From Tachypleus tridentatus (taxonomy: Eukaryota; Arthropoda; Merostomata; Xiphosura; Limulidae), in NCBI RefSeq assembly GCF_004210375.1, contig NC_134830.1:168895874-168959873 (forward strand): a DNA stretch of 64,000 nucleotides, read 5' to 3'. Shown piece after piece: positions 38,421 to 51,179 of this stretch. Below the pieces are notes generated by a model. It did no database searches, was not told where the DNA came from, and saw nothing but the letters and a program-made list of their open reading frames with translations. A program made the translations under genes and the position numbers. Numbering within the stretch: the first letter of the stretch is position 1; every line of letters begins with the position of its first letter.

Positions 38421-41400
38421 CAATTCTCCCAATTTTTGATATCCAGCCACCCCTAGGTCCCAATAAATCCAGATAGTCAATGTTCAACTATACTTTATTT
38501 GCTGATTACAATATCTACCTTTTCCAACTATAAGTCATTAAAAAACTAAAAAAACCAACAAAAAACAAAGATTTATCATCAGCCACGAACCTCCTTTTTC
38601 CATGCGGCATCACCATTCCATTTGATAGACTACATAATATTTCTTTCTAATAATTATCTTTGTTGAAATAATTTATGTCTAACAAACAAAGGTTCTTTTC
38701 AATGAAATAGAATCTAATTTATTTTTATGTTGTTTGAATAAGATAAACTCAAGAATAATATTCAATAAAAGGGATTTGAGTCATGATTACAAGATTTACA
38801 ACTTTAATGATGCACCAAATATTTTATCAATTAATAACAGAAGGCTAGAATGATGTGCAATTGAAAGAACAATCTGTAAATGCAAGATTCATGATTTTTA
38901 CCTCCTAAATATATAAAAAAGGGATGAATTGATAAATACATGAATTGTTAAAATTTTGTTTATTAAATCCTTATCATAAATGCACTACAAATGCATTTAT
39001 CATGATCTACAATTTTACAGGGAACCCTGCTCATTAATCCTCCTGGAATGTTCATGTTTTCATTGCTTCACTTCTTCAAAAAAAAAATGTTAATGGCCAA
39101 TTTTTAAACTCTGGCTGATACCTAAATCCAGTTTTTCATATTCTTTTTTGTCCAAATCATCATCATATTTTCCATGCTTATATCTTTTTCTGACCTTTTA
39201 ACACGCTAATGTTTTCTTTCATTCTTATTATTTTGCTATTTTCATCTCAATTTTCCTTTTATCATGCATTCATTCAAAATCTTCCCAAATATCTTTTAAC
39301 AAGTTACTCATCCCTATATTCTCCCAGATCACTTTACCTTCTCCTTTTTGTTACATAACATAATGAAATGTCTTCTAGCTGTTACCTATCTTCCAATGTC
39401 TTTCTAAATTTCATGAACTGTAATACTCTCCCTTATCCATGCTATCAAATCAACTTTGGTTTTTCTTCACTTTTTTCCTAAATTCCTCCATACCTTATCT
39501 AATGGATTTAATGTCTCACCTATTTCTTCTCTATTCATTGTCATTTCACGTTGTTTTCTCAAATATTTTTTGTAAAGTCCTCCATTTTCTTTTCAGTTCA
39601 TTTCCACTTTTCTCATTCTGTTTCATAAGTTGTTTTTTTTACATTTATTTTTTGTTTTCCTAACTACCAAAAGATATATGATTCTTCCACTATAAAATCT
39701 CCTTTCCTTCATAATTACAAAATCCATTACTGACATTCTTTTAACCTTAATACGTGAAAGATTCACCTCCTTGTATTCTTCCACTGATGTCTATATTTTC
39801 TTCACAAATCTCTATTCACCATCTCGCTTTTTTATTCACCTTTTCATCTACAGATTTCATTACTCTTGTCCATTTATAATCCCAGATTCGTTTCTTCCCA
39901 ATTCTCACATTAAAACCTCTCACAACTGTCAAAAGACCAAGGTTAGATCACAAGACTAGAAGTTTTTAATCTATAAAATATTTCCAAGCTTTCAAAAACT
40001 CTTTCCAAAATAAAAATGTAAGGGATTTCTCCTACTACTTTTAGATTGATCAGTTTAGTTGGGTTTTTCATGATTATAAAAATAGCTACTATATATGTAT
40101 TTATAAAATACATCTTGACAAAAAAAAACCTTAAAATCAAATAGCTATGAAAATGAGACAGCTGTAACACATTATACCACTCTTATCATCCAAAAATAAA
40201 ATATTAACAGAGCATTTCAGATATACACAGTGCCAACAGATCTCTACCTCTCCAACTTTTCTCAAAATATACGAGTAGCTACTATGACTGAGAGAAATAA
40301 CGTTGCTAAAAAAAAAAAAAAGGTTCTCCATCAGACTTAATCCACTTGTAACTTTTTATTTGTAACAAGGTCACATTGCCAAAACTGTTCAACTACTACT
40401 TGCCTGATTAGGTTTAAACAGTCTAGAATAATTTTAAGAACTTGTACAAATTTGAAGGTTTTAAATGTTTTTTCACACAATATTTGAAGGAAACTTTACA
40501 AATGCTTGTTTTTCATCTATTGTTGTTGACTATAATCAAACAAAAAGCAATATTTTTCTGTATGAATTCTTAATCCTCTAGTTTAATGGGCATTTATACA
40601 AGTTGTAGTGATGTTTAAATAGAAAACTGATGAATCTCATGGTTTTAGGTTATATTCAAAATATTACTGTGGTAAATTATTAATACAGTAAAGAAATCAT
40701 TGCTGAAACCTGGAAAAAAAATTATCTAATTATCTGCAAGTATTATTTTACTGAAGTAAAAATAATGCTTCTTGACTCAATTGAGTCAATTTCTTAAAAA
40801 TATTTTGGATTTACACTGATGCATCTGCTACATCAAAGTTTATTTTAGGATATTTTGTGTGCCTGTTATGACAATTCTGAAAGGAATTTAGTCAAATTGA
40901 TAAATGTTATTAGATCTCCATAAGATAAACTAAAGAAATAAAAGGTATACACAAGCATGAGCAAGTGAACATAGCATATCATGTACATATCTCATACACA
41001 GGATTTGCATAAAAAGTTGTCATGTCTTTCAGTCATGCTCTTATTTAAGGTTTATACCATGTTCTCATGGAAAAAAATGTATGTTGTGTTAAATTGAACA
41101 CTATAAAAATAAATGAATTCTTTCTTGCTTGTCGTTTAAATTTTAATGCACACTCTAAAGTACCTACTTACATTTATTTGCTTATTGTGTGCAGTTAACT
41201 GACAGGATTTATCTCCTTTCTAGCTGAACAATACAAAATCATAATAGGAGTTTAATATAAATTGTTCACATTTATTCTCCAGTGATTTCAACTTAATTAT
41301 AACTGTTTTAATTATTACAATTGACTTCAAATAATAAGTTTGTCTTGCTTAAAAATAAATCTTACCTGCTATATCAATAGTTCTACTCTTTTACTACTTG

Positions 41401-41805
41401 TGTTTCTAGAATAACTTCACATCTCAAGACCATGAATATTATAATTTTATAACGTATTCACAAAAACTATTTGCAAACTAAAATGATTTAGAGAACTAAT
41501 TTTATAATTACAGGATTTGAAATATTATTCCAATGTAACAGGTTAAAATCTATCACTTTCTCTGAAGAATAGTATTAGGTGATACAAGATTACAGAGTTA
41601 TATAATGGACCATTAGGATACACTCAAAAATCGATTTATTGCAAAAATCAACTTATCAAACTTGGAACTTATAGTTATTACTATCTTCAAATAACTGAAA
41701 TATTGCTATTATGTTTGTCTTTATGCATAAAGCTATACACAATAGGCTGGCTATCTCAGCTGTGCCCAGCTCAGGTTATAAAAATTAATTTTTAGAATCA
41801 AAAGC

Positions 41806-41842
<37 letters not shown>

Positions 41843-42107
41843 GTTTTTAAGTTGTCTCTGAAGAATAATCCATTAATTGAAAGTAATCATTTAATAAGCC
41901 CAACAATTAACTGATCAGCAAACAAATTTCATTAACTGTCAAATTCTCTAGGTTTCCAAACAAAAATGTTTTACAACAGCAAAAGGAAAAATTAAAAACA
42001 TTTATCAAATGTCACCTCTAAATAATTGAAGCTCAATAGCATATATGCTATAATCATTGCAAGGTACAGTTGAGACTTGTGGTTAACACACATAGATGAA
42101 CAACCAT
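38421..42107. other. AT-rich intergenic DNA, no gene recognised
   Basis: No exon or transposon protein was recognised. At 39120-39930 the plus strand is strongly pyrimidine-rich and produces several short Phe/Leu/Ser frames that I regard as compositional. A (TG)n run lies at 41806-41841. Confidence 0.55.
41806..41841. repeat. (TG)n microsatellite
   Basis: About 17 TG dinucleotides, uninterrupted. Confidence 0.95.
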
Positions 42108-42676
42108 CACAAACTCACTGAAACATCAATTAAACTATTTTAGATCCCATTCTACCCTTAAATGTTATATTTTACATTCTACTAATACACTTGGATGACA
42201 ACAGTACTGTTAAAGATGTTGTATTTAAAGTTAAGGAATTATGCCAGCTAAATAACATAAATGACCTTATGTGCCCTAGTATACAGTAAAAGCTTAGTTT
42301 ATGATTACTATCATCAGCATTGCATATGACAGATGTATCAAGTAGAATGGTTGACACATTATTACATATTCTTCTTAGCCTTCACTCAGACTCACAAACT
42401 CACTGAAACATCAATTAAACTATTTTAAATCCCATTCTACCCTTAAATGTTATATTTTACATTCTACTAATACACTTGGATGACAACAGTCCTGTTAAAG
42501 ATGTTGTATTTAAAGTTAAGGAATTATGCCAGCTAAAATAACATAAATGACCTTATGTGCCCTAGTATACAGTAAAAGCTTAGTTTATGATTACTATCAT
42601 CAGCATTGCATATGACAGATGTATCAAGTAGAATGGTTGACACATTATTACATATTCTTCTTAGCCTTCACTCAGA
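42108..42676. repeat. Recent 285-bp tandem duplication
   Basis: Copy one (42108-42392) and copy two (42393-42676) begin CACAAACTCACTGAAACATC and end CTTCTTAGCCTTCACTCAGA. By eye they differ at only two substitutions (TAGATCCC/TAAATCCC and AGTACTG/AGTCCTG) and one A insertion. That implies a recent event, a segregating duplication or an assembly artefact. No gene is evident in the unit. Confidence 0.95.
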
Positions 42677-42944
42677 GGTTTTTATATAATTATAAAAAGA
42701 ATATGTAATTTACCTTACAACTATTTGTATTACCAACAGACAAAAATAAATAGCATTAATCATAAAAAAGTAATCCTTAAGATTCTAGATAACAGTAATA
42801 TCTATAAATTTGAATTTTTTTTTATTATTATTACACTCACAAACTGCACTTCAATATTAAAGCAAACTAGATGGCAGCAACATGTACAAAATGGAATACA
42901 CTGAGAAGTAACCTTCCCGAAACACAATGGCTTAAAATGTTAAC

Positions 42945-42957
42945 GACGTCATACGTC
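42945..42957. promoter_or_regulatory. CRE-like GACGTCATACGTC
   Basis: Two overlapping CRE half-sites (GACGTCA and ACGTC) in otherwise AT-rich DNA. This could be part of an upstream promoter for the annexin-like gene, whose non-coding first exon is unplaced. There is no further support. Confidence 0.2.
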
Positions 42958-42980
42958 TTCCCCCCCACCAATTTCTTAAC

Positions 42981-43043
42981 TTGTGTGTACGTTTCCTTAT
43001 AATAAAGCAACATCGAACTATCTGCTGAGTCCACCGAGAGGAT
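42981..43043 (-). mobile_element. SINE family 2 fragment
   Basis: AAGCAACATCGAACTATCTGCTGAGTCCACCGAGAGGAT matches the tail-side body of the family-2 SINE. The tRNA-like head is missing. (The match is given here only in part; the fragment spans the whole interval.). Confidence 0.7.
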
Positions 43044-43640
43044 TTCTTAATATAAGTTTTACCACAATAGCCCTAAATAGGTTACAAATTACAATAGCCT
43101 TAAATAACAAGCATTTGTGAAATTCTGTGTAAACGCAAATATTATTTGAATTAAACAAAGGAAGCAATAAATCTTTGTTTATTTATAAATTTAAAAAGGT
43201 ACATAATTATACATATTCAAGTAAAAGGAAGATTAACACATCTTACCCAATTCCTAAACTTAGCAATTCCCGCATAGTACTTTAAGTTCAGCCACCTAGT
43301 GTCATAACTAGAAAGAAAAAGTCAGATGCTCATACCACAAAGCAAAATTTCACAAAGCCTTCAAACAGTAGAAATGCCTGAACAAAGCTTCCCCTGTATA
43401 CTCCATTAAGTGTATTTATTATGATCGCGTAGAATATTCAGTTTCTTTGATAACAAATACTCTAATAACATATGTGCTTGTAAAGATATGCAGCGAAAGC
43501 TCAAAATTTGAGGGGTCAGATTATATCTTGAAGGGAAATGGAATGTTATTTATTTTTAATAATATATTTGAGTTTACTTTAGCATCACTTATTTATTTCT
43601 CGATAACGTATACATATATATGTATAATTATTATTAAAAA

Positions 43641-43738
43641 GTTTTGTTTGGTTTGGTTTGTTTTGGAATTTCGCACAAAGCTACTCGAGGGCTATCTGTG
43701 CTAGCCGTCCCTAATTTAGTAGTGTAAGACTAGAGGGA
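43641..43738 (-). mobile_element. SINE family 1 fragment (tail and body)
   Basis: It begins TTTGTTTGGTTTGGTTTG and runs through GCTACTCGAGGGCTATCTGT to GACTAGAGGGA, then stops. It is the tail-proximal third of the SINE in reverse orientation. Confidence 0.9.
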
Positions 43739-43953
43739 TATTAAAAAGTGGAAACCTAACATAGAAAAGATGTCACTGTGTAACCGCTCATAATAACCGC
43801 AAATGCAAAATTAAAAATTTGTGTATTTCTCCATGATCCTATATCATACCAAGTTTGAAGATCTATCTACCCCCTGTGAAGTATTTATATGGGCATACAA
43901 CAGACAGCACTATTATATTTATATAGTTGGCGCCAGCGCTTTAGATCAGCGTG

Positions 43954-43972
43954 TGACGTATTCATGACGTCA
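43954..43972. promoter_or_regulatory. Paired CRE-like sites
   Basis: TGACGTATTCATGACGTCA holds one variant and one perfect CRE, directly to the left of a SINE insertion and 20 bp right of GGCGCCAGCGC. The local GC is higher than its surroundings. A CREB/ATF-bound element is possible but no transcript is known. Confidence 0.3.
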
Positions 43973-44206
43973 TGTTTGTTTGTTTATTTTTTAATTTCGT
44001 GCAAACCTACACGAGGGCTATCTGCGCTAGCCGTCCCTAATTTTGCAGTGTAAAACTACGGGGTAGGCAGCTAGTCATCACCACACACCGCCAACGCTTT
44101 GGCTACTCTCTTACCAACGAATGATATGATTGACCATCACATTATAACGTCTCCACGGCTGAATAGGCGAGCGTGTTTGGTGTGATGGGGCTTCGAACCC
44201 GCGAGA
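43973..44206 (-). mobile_element. SINE family 1, nearly full length
   Basis: Reverse orientation, tail TGTTTGTTTGTTTATTTTTT at the left, body complete, and ending in GGCTTCGAACCCGCGAGA within the B-box region, so the outer head is missing. Confidence 0.92.
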
Positions 44207-44716
44207 TATCATATCTGCACCCTTAGAATAGAGAAAAATAAAATTCTCCGTAATGGAAGATGAAGGCTAAACGGGAAAATCGTGACCCCTATTGCAAATC
44301 TACATACACAGAAAATAAAAATTTCGCGAAGTTGGGAGTTGCACATTGCGCAATAAAAGATGTTTTCTAGTATCATATAAACAAGGTTCCAATATAGCAT
44401 AGTACTAATTTAATGGTTAAAACAAGATTTGTATTAATGAATTGTTTCCGACTCATCACGAAGCATAGAAGGTTAATTACGCAACAAGCATTCATAAATA
44501 TGGTTACATGCATCTAATTTTCATAGGTTTTCGTGTTGTGATTTTTGATTTGAATATGACATATTTAACAATCTGAGATTAGGAACTAGTTCGTACTTTG
44601 CGGGTCGTGAGCTCGAATTCGGTCACTGAGTGTACTCGCGCTTTAAAGGAACGTTATAAAATGAGGATCAACTCCTCTTTTCATTAATACATGAGCAGAC
44701 AAACATTTAAGGCTTG

Positions 44717-44825
44717 TGGTATTGACTAGTCGTCTTCACTCTAGTCTTCCACTTCAAAAATTAGGACAACTAGCACAGATAGCCTTCGAGTAACTTTGTA
44801 TGAAGATCCAAAACAAACTAACTAA
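44717..44825 (+). mobile_element. SINE family 1 fragment (body and tail)
   Basis: The sequence GTATTGACTAGTCGTCTTCA to AAAACAAACTAACTAAC covers the last third in forward orientation. It is diverged and 5'-truncated. Confidence 0.85.
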
Positions 44826-45585
44826 CACAATGGCAGAAAACATGTCCATTCCTGTAGATGGTTGAGAATGCCATCAGATCTGTAAGCCTAGGAATACGAT
44901 GTATATAAATATACATATGGTTCTGTAGGGTATACGTCAGTGGTCATTTTTCTATACTGTTCTATTTTATCCAAACAGTCGTTAAGGTATTTTTTCTGCC
45001 AAAGTGGACCAGTTACATACTATGGTTGTGCTATTTCTTCAATATTCTGATACTCCTCTATCCTGTTATCCTTATAATATGTTTGCAATTTACCCAGAAA
45101 AAGTCCTTATTTTTCCTGCTCTTCTGCTGACCATGAATCTTTTTCCTCCTTCACACTGTTAAGGTTCCTATCCTATCGAATCGTCTTTCACTCTCTCCTT
45201 TCCATTTGAAGGCAAACTGTATGAAGTACTCCTCTTTAGGTGTTTGATAGCATTTTCTCTTTGGAAGTTTCTCTGACCTCTCTTATGGCTAATGTTTTAG
45301 GAAACTGGTGTCCCATTGTGATCGCATTCATACTCGCTACATTTTTAAGTCCTCAGATATTTGGGTATTTTATATTTGTAGGTTAGAATGAATCCGACCT
45401 CGTTCTACCTCTACAAGAACAAATACTCAGAAATTTTGGCTCGTTCTTCAAGAGTTTCACAAATAGTTGTGAGTAGTGAGTGTTCTATAGATAATGTGCT
45501 ACAACATTAATATGACCTTTGTGTGAATTAATCTAAAGAACTACCTAACTCTTTTGCCAAAAACAACCATAGCTTCTTTGGATGT

Positions 45586-45868
45586 GGGCCCGGCATGGCC
45601 AAGCGTGTTAAGGCGTGCGACTCGTAATCTGAGGGCCGCGGGTTCGCATCCCCGTCGAGCCAAACATGCTCGCCCTTTCAGCCGTGGGGGCGTTATAATG
45701 TGACGGTCAATCCCACTCTTCGTTGGTGGAAGAGTAGCCCAAGAGTTGGCGGTGGGTGGTGATGACTAGCTGCCTTCCCTCTAGTCTTACACTGCCAAAT
45801 TAGGGACGGCTAGCACAGATAGCCCTCGAGTAGCTTTGTGCGAAATTTAAAACAAACAAACTAAACAA
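45586..45868 (+). mobile_element. SINE family 1, full length with target-site duplication
   Basis: This is the best copy in the window. The tRNA-like head (45586-45662) has A-box TGGCCAAGCGTGTTAAGG and B-box GGTTCGCATCC, with an anticodon-loop-like CTCGTAA. A conserved body of about 180 bp follows, then a tail of AAAACAAACAAAC. It is bounded by an exact 11-bp duplication, TCTTTGGATGT (45575-45585 and 45869-45879), typical of LINE-driven insertion. Low divergence from the common sequence suggests it is young. Confidence 0.97.
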
Positions 45869-45879
45869 TCTTTGGATGT

Positions 45880-46944
45880 TCTTTAAAAATAGAATGGCAT
45901 GAGCATTTATATTCCTTATGAGACAATGCATATTTCTGTACATTTGGGCGGAGATAACCAAATTCCGGATATCATTCCTAAAAAAAATGCCCTAGACCTT
46001 TGTTCCTGTTGAGGAAGAGATTCCTTGGTAATGTTAAATGTGTGTTATTTGCCTATTCGGGAATATATCTCAGTGAAGGCAGTTAAAACTGCTAATTGAA
46101 GACTATTGGATAACGGTGTGAGAACCTGTTTCTCCTCGATCTAAGACCTAGTTCCTCACACAATATATCAGATGAGACACAAATATCCAAATCGATTAAA
46201 GTGTTTAATTACAATAAAAACGAAATGTAATGCAAAACAACACATCACAGTTTTATACAAGGTAACAGGTAAAAGTGTGATTCGTGAGTCGTACACCGTA
46301 CAGTTAACGAAACTAGTAAAGAAACCATTATTAATAATTTATAGCATCAAATAAAGTCTTAGTCCTGCTGTATTTAAAGTTAAAAAACAGTAATATATAA
46401 ATATAACTTCAACAAGTTAAAAATAAATCGTTGTAAAATAAAAATAAGCAAAGTTTGGATTTTGTTTGATAAGTCTACTTCGAAACTAAAACAAGTGAAC
46501 AAGAAATCTCATCGAAACTGAAACAACTGAACAACAAACCTCAATAAATGCATACACAGAAAGTTAAAATTTTCTCTGGGCCCCACGGGGAGCGAACATA
46601 TTTGTTATTTTCCAATTTGCCAGATATTTCTCTAAATACCTGGAGTTGAGCGTGACCAGTGTGAAAATTGGCCGGAACGCATTGGATCCTCCTTCCGGAA
46701 ATAAACAATAGTGGATTACAATAAAAAAAATTGACAAAACATGTTATCAAGCAGCGTTTAAACCTCACTTTGTGTAACTAACGAGAGAATAAATGTGGGA
46801 GAGAACAAGTATAATAAATAGAGAGGTGTTCTTATCACAGCCATCATTCGGACTCAACCAGCAATAATTATCATTAGAACTTCACTTAACCGACGTTTTC
46901 AGAACTGATAAGTGAAGTGTCGGCTTGGGCAGAGAAAGAATATT
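45880..46944. other. Intergenic DNA with a short hairpin
   Basis: No gene was recognised. A stem formed by ACTTCACTTA and TAAGTGAAGT lies at about 46878-46919, between a SINE and the family-3 fragment. The frame at 46541-46768 has no support. Confidence 0.5.
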
Positions 46945-47040
46945 TGGTTTGTTTGTTTTAAGTGCAAAACTATCTGTGTTCTACCCATCAGGGGTATCAA
47001 AACCTGAATTTTAATGTCGTAAACTTGTCGATTTATATGC
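46945..47040 (-). mobile_element. SINE family 3 fragment
   Basis: GTTTGTTTGTTTTAAGTGCA, then AACTATCTGTGTTCTACCCA, then GGGTATCAAAACCTGAATTT. The same order is seen at 55020-55144. It is a third tRNA-like SINE family, here without its outer head. Confidence 0.65.
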
Positions 47041-47408
47041 TGGAGTTTTGGGAGTAAATACTTTTAGCCGAGCTATAAGCTTTAAAGACATATATAGTAC
47101 AGAAATTGAAATCTTTTGTACTTAACGTAATAGTAACATTTGTAGCTTGAAACACAAAACAATAGGTCTAAGACCCTAAGTGAATTTTGGAAGTTCAAGA
47201 TGTAGCAACAATAAACATCTCAGTTTACTGGATAAACTGATATATTGCCTGATGTGGCTTTATTACAAGAAAACACACACAAACCAAACCATAAAACAGG
47301 GTATAAAAATACTGTGAGGAATGTAGTCCATATTTTAGATTCAAGCGTCAGATTGTGCATTTCTCTAATTGGTTGGAAATTATAGAAACCTGACATAAAA
47401 GTTGAAGG

Positions 47409-47624
47409 TTTGAATTTCGAGGAAATTTATCTGCGCTAGCTGTCCCTAATTTAGGAAAGACAGGCTAAAAGGAAGGCAGTCAGTCAACACCACTTACTCA
47501 TGGCCTAGTATTTTACTGCCACATTACAAGGGCCCCACGGCTGAAGGCATTTTCGGTGATGAGGATTCGAACCTACGACCCTCAGATTGCGAGTCGAGCT
47601 TCTTACCCTCCAAGCCTATTAGGG
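47409..47624 (-). mobile_element. SINE family 1, internally deleted
   Basis: Body and B-box region (GGATTCGAACCTACGACCCT) in reverse orientation, with deletions in the tail-side body and in the centre. An old copy. Confidence 0.85.
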
Positions 47625-47724
47625 CGTACAACTTGGAGCTCATATACATCAGAATATATAGAAAACGAAGACTGAAAAGTTTTTTTAATATTTACTTTTC
47701 AAATTAAGAAATTAAAATGTAAAT

Positions 47725-48005
47725 TTGTTTGTTTTGTTTTTTGAATTTCGCGCAAAGCTACTCGAGGGCTATCCGCACTAGCCGTCCCTAATTTAGCAGT
47801 GTAAGACTAGAGGGAAGGCAGCTACTCTTCACCACCCACCGCCAACTCTTAGGCTACTTTTTTACCAATTAATGGTGGGATTGACCATCACATTATAACG
47901 CCCCCACGACTAAAAGGGCAAGCATGTTTGGTGCGACCAGAAATTGAACCCGCAACTCTCGGATTACGAGTCGAACGCCTTAACACACTTGGCAATGCCG
48001 GGCCG
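47725..48005 (-). mobile_element. SINE family 1, full length with target-site duplication
   Basis: A complete reverse-oriented copy ending in GGCAATGCCGGGCC. It is flanked by an exact 11-bp duplication, AAAATGTAAAT (47714-47724 and 48006-48016). A short (AAT)n run follows at 48015-48029. Confidence 0.96.
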
Positions 48006-48814
48006 AAAATGTAAATAATAATAATAATAAGCAACATTCTTTTGCCATGTTAATTGAAACACTGAGAATAAAGATGTTTAATTAGGTTTTGAATGTAACA
48101 CAGTAAAGGTCATGACATCAATACCTTTACCCTGCCATAGTGTAAGACGTAATTATAAACTTTTTCTAAAATGTTCACGTTTTCCTTTCCTGCCGTTAGT
48201 AAACAATTTGAATAAAATCAGTAAGATATAGTGGCTTTTTGTACAAATCTGTGTAAAAAGTAATTGAATTTTTTAACAACTTAATTTAAAATGTATTTCC
48301 CGAGAAAAGATAGAAACCGAGCTTCGATACCCGTGGTGAGAAGAGCACATATGTAGCCTATTGTGGCGCTTTATGCTTAAACCGCAAAACAACAACATAA
48401 AAATAATTTTAACGGAAAGTTTACAGGTGGCGAGGCCAGCGCCCTCAATAAAGTATCAAGTGGTTTCTCTTCCCCCCTGCTTATCTCTTCTTTAAGGAAA
48501 TATTATACAACTTTATAAACTGAATTAATTAATGATAAAATAATTAAGGAAATAAATAAAATAAAAGTGTATATTTTTTTTCCAAAATCTGTTTGTGTTC
48601 TTGTAGAGTTTTACAGATAGGGAATTCATCGTCTTTAGTACTGACTTTTTTTTTCCGTGCTACTTACACACAGTCAAGACTTGTGTCCCACTTAGACTGT
48701 TTCTCATGGTGACGTTGTTGGAGATCTATTTTTGGTATTCTGGCAACATTCTCGTATTTAACTTTAGAAATGCCAGGGAGTTAACCTTTTCCTACATTTC
48801 ATCTAGGACAACTA

Positions 48815-49085
48815 ATAGTTTGGTTTGGTTTGCATTTCGCGCAAAGCTACACGAAGGCTACCTATGCCAGCCGTCCCTAATTTAGCAGTGTAAGACTAGA
48901 GGGAAAGCAGCTAGTCATCACCACCCACCGCCAACTCTTGGGCTACTCTTTTACCAAAGAATAGTGGGATTGACCATCACATTATAACGCCCCCACAGCT
49001 AAGCATGTTTGGTGTGATGGGGATTCGAACCCGAGACCCTCAGATTACAAGTCGAGTGCCTTAACCACCTGGCCATGCCGGAACC
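48815..49085 (-). mobile_element. SINE family 1, full length
   Basis: Reverse orientation from TTTGGTTTGGTTTGCATTTC to CCACCTGGCCATGCCGGAAC. About 15 bp near CCCACAGCTAAGCATG are deleted. I could not see a clear target-site duplication. Confidence 0.93.
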
Positions 49086-50334
49086 TGGAACATTCAATGG
49101 CCTATGTTATGAAAGTGGTAACGTTGTCGTTTCTATATATATATGCAGTTTTATTCTCTCTCAGCCTAAAGCATACTTTTTTCTTGGAAAGTTGTCTTCA
49201 GTGGGGAAAGTATTCAGAATTTCTTTAAAAAAGCACTAACACGTAGGACTTTTGTCCATTATTCTTCTTTTTTTGCTGGTGAAAATAAAGACTTATTTTA
49301 TTTTATTTTATTTATATTACGTTCAGACCAGACGAGTCAAATATTCAGTTTAAACCCACGAATCTTTTTCTATTTGAATTATCTACGAGCTGGATAGTTC
49401 TCACCTGTTTGGTCAAAACATTCACTTGAGAATATTACATCATCTCTTATTAGATATAAAATGTTTTTATAATGACTAATTTTCTTTAGAGTTTGTAAAG
49501 GAGTATTTTCAACTTTTGAAACAATATTTTGAAAGAAACATTACTTTTTATTATTGCAGTTTGTTTCAAGGCAAAGCACTCTATGTAAATAAATTCCTTT
49601 ATATAAAAACATAGTTTCTTTGTGAGCCATTGAACTATTGAATATTGTCATTAGAATTTTGCTTGTGTCAGGTTGAAATACATTTTAGAGAAGTTCAGAT
49701 TGGAAAGATTATCATATTTTATTATCCCACGTTTAAAAAAGAATATATTTTTGTCCACAATATTCAGTTTACATTTTTCACATTTTTAATCAATGTAGTC
49801 CTTGTATATGTCACTAGTAAGTTAACAAATTTATAAAGCTGAAATATGGAGCTTTATTTCTAAAATAGATAGAGTGGAGCTGTGTAGCTTTGTGCTAAAA
49901 GGTAGCTGCAGCTAATCATTACAAGTAATTTAACAATATTGCACATTCCTAGTTATACTGGTATACTTAATTAGCTATAATCTTCGACAATTAATTTTAG
50001 CTCTTATCTATATAGATAGCTTATTAGAAGTTATTAATACTGTTTTGAATATATACGAGATGGGAAGATTGTTGGTAGAGGTAATCTAAAGACAGTGGGA
50101 CACCACATTATTTTAGACTGACATAACAGTTTGATATCAATATTCTTCTGATTCCTGTCTTAAGCTTGTACAAATTAAGGAAATTATTTCTGTTAGTCAG
50201 AAGTCTTTACGACAAAAGTAGAAACTGGGAAATAATAGACAATGTCCCAGAACACTTTATAATTGTATGAATAAAAACATATTGTTTTATCTGTACATTT
50301 TTTGTCTGGGCTTTTATGTATATGAGATAAGAGT
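49086..50334. other. AT-rich intergenic DNA
   Basis: No gene was recognised. A TTTTA pentanucleotide run is present at about 49288-49312. Confidence 0.55.
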
Positions 50335-50760
50335 CTTTACAGTATGTGTCCGTGACTTGTTGGCGATAAATTAGAAAAATAAACAAAGTGCATACAATCC
50401 ACTTGTTTTAAAACAATATGTTCAAAAATGGTACAACAATTCTTTACACTAAGGGAAATCACAGTTTCATAAAAACTTTAAATAATTCTCTTTTCTCGTC
50501 AAAAGTCTTTTTAGGCTGATTCAATTACGTAAACATTCACTTGACAATATCAACTGTTTTTCTCTATTTTGTTTATTACTTTATAATCTGCTATAGACTC
50601 ATTAACATTACTCCTTGGGTTACTACAGTTGTATCAAGAACTTTAAATAATTGTCTCCTTTTCGTCAAAGTCCACACAGACGGGCTCAGTTACCCTTTCA
50701 CAAGAAAAAATACATTCTCTGTTTTTATTAAACTGTGAAACTCACTTCAAAATATCACCT
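50335..50760 (+). repeat. Dispersed repeat, copy B (LTR-like?)
   Basis: It parallels the element at 15650-16010: GTGACTTGTTGGCGATAA, GCATACAATCCACTTGTTTT, ACAATTCTTTACACTAAGGG. It also contains an internal duplication, ACTTTAAATAATT followed by TCGTCAAA and then AGTC, once near 50475 and again near 50640. Confidence 0.6.
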
Positions 50761-51179
50761 GTTACAGCTAATCACATACACGCTGGCTTACTTCATATAT
50801 TCTATCTCTTCTGTTTCTGATTGAACCCTATTTTCACTTAACTTGCTTTCGCTCGGTTACCTATACAGTATATACATATATATTTTAGTGAAATGAAATA
50901 AATACATTCAAACGAAGTTAAGTAATGAACAAACAAAATCATGAGGAAGAACTTCGTTAAAAACAGCAAATCCCAACCTCTGATTAATTATATTATATTA
51001 AAAAATGGCTCGAAAACTTATGGTTATTATATATATATATATACCTTTTTAATTGAGACTTTGAATTTTCTACAACATAAAAGACGCTATAATGTACCAA
51101 TAAACTTTTGGCGGGAAAAATACCAAATGTCCAAGTAACGTGACGCCTATAATATTAATAAAGCATTGTACAACAATCG

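Noticed and set aside
39439-39663. Plus-strand Phe-rich frame
   Set aside because: A product of the pyrimidine-rich tract at 39120-39930; no splice sites or family.
45588-45662. Stand-alone tRNA gene
   Set aside because: A and B boxes are present, but it continues into the SINE body and has a target-site duplication, so it is the SINE head; the acceptor stem is poor.
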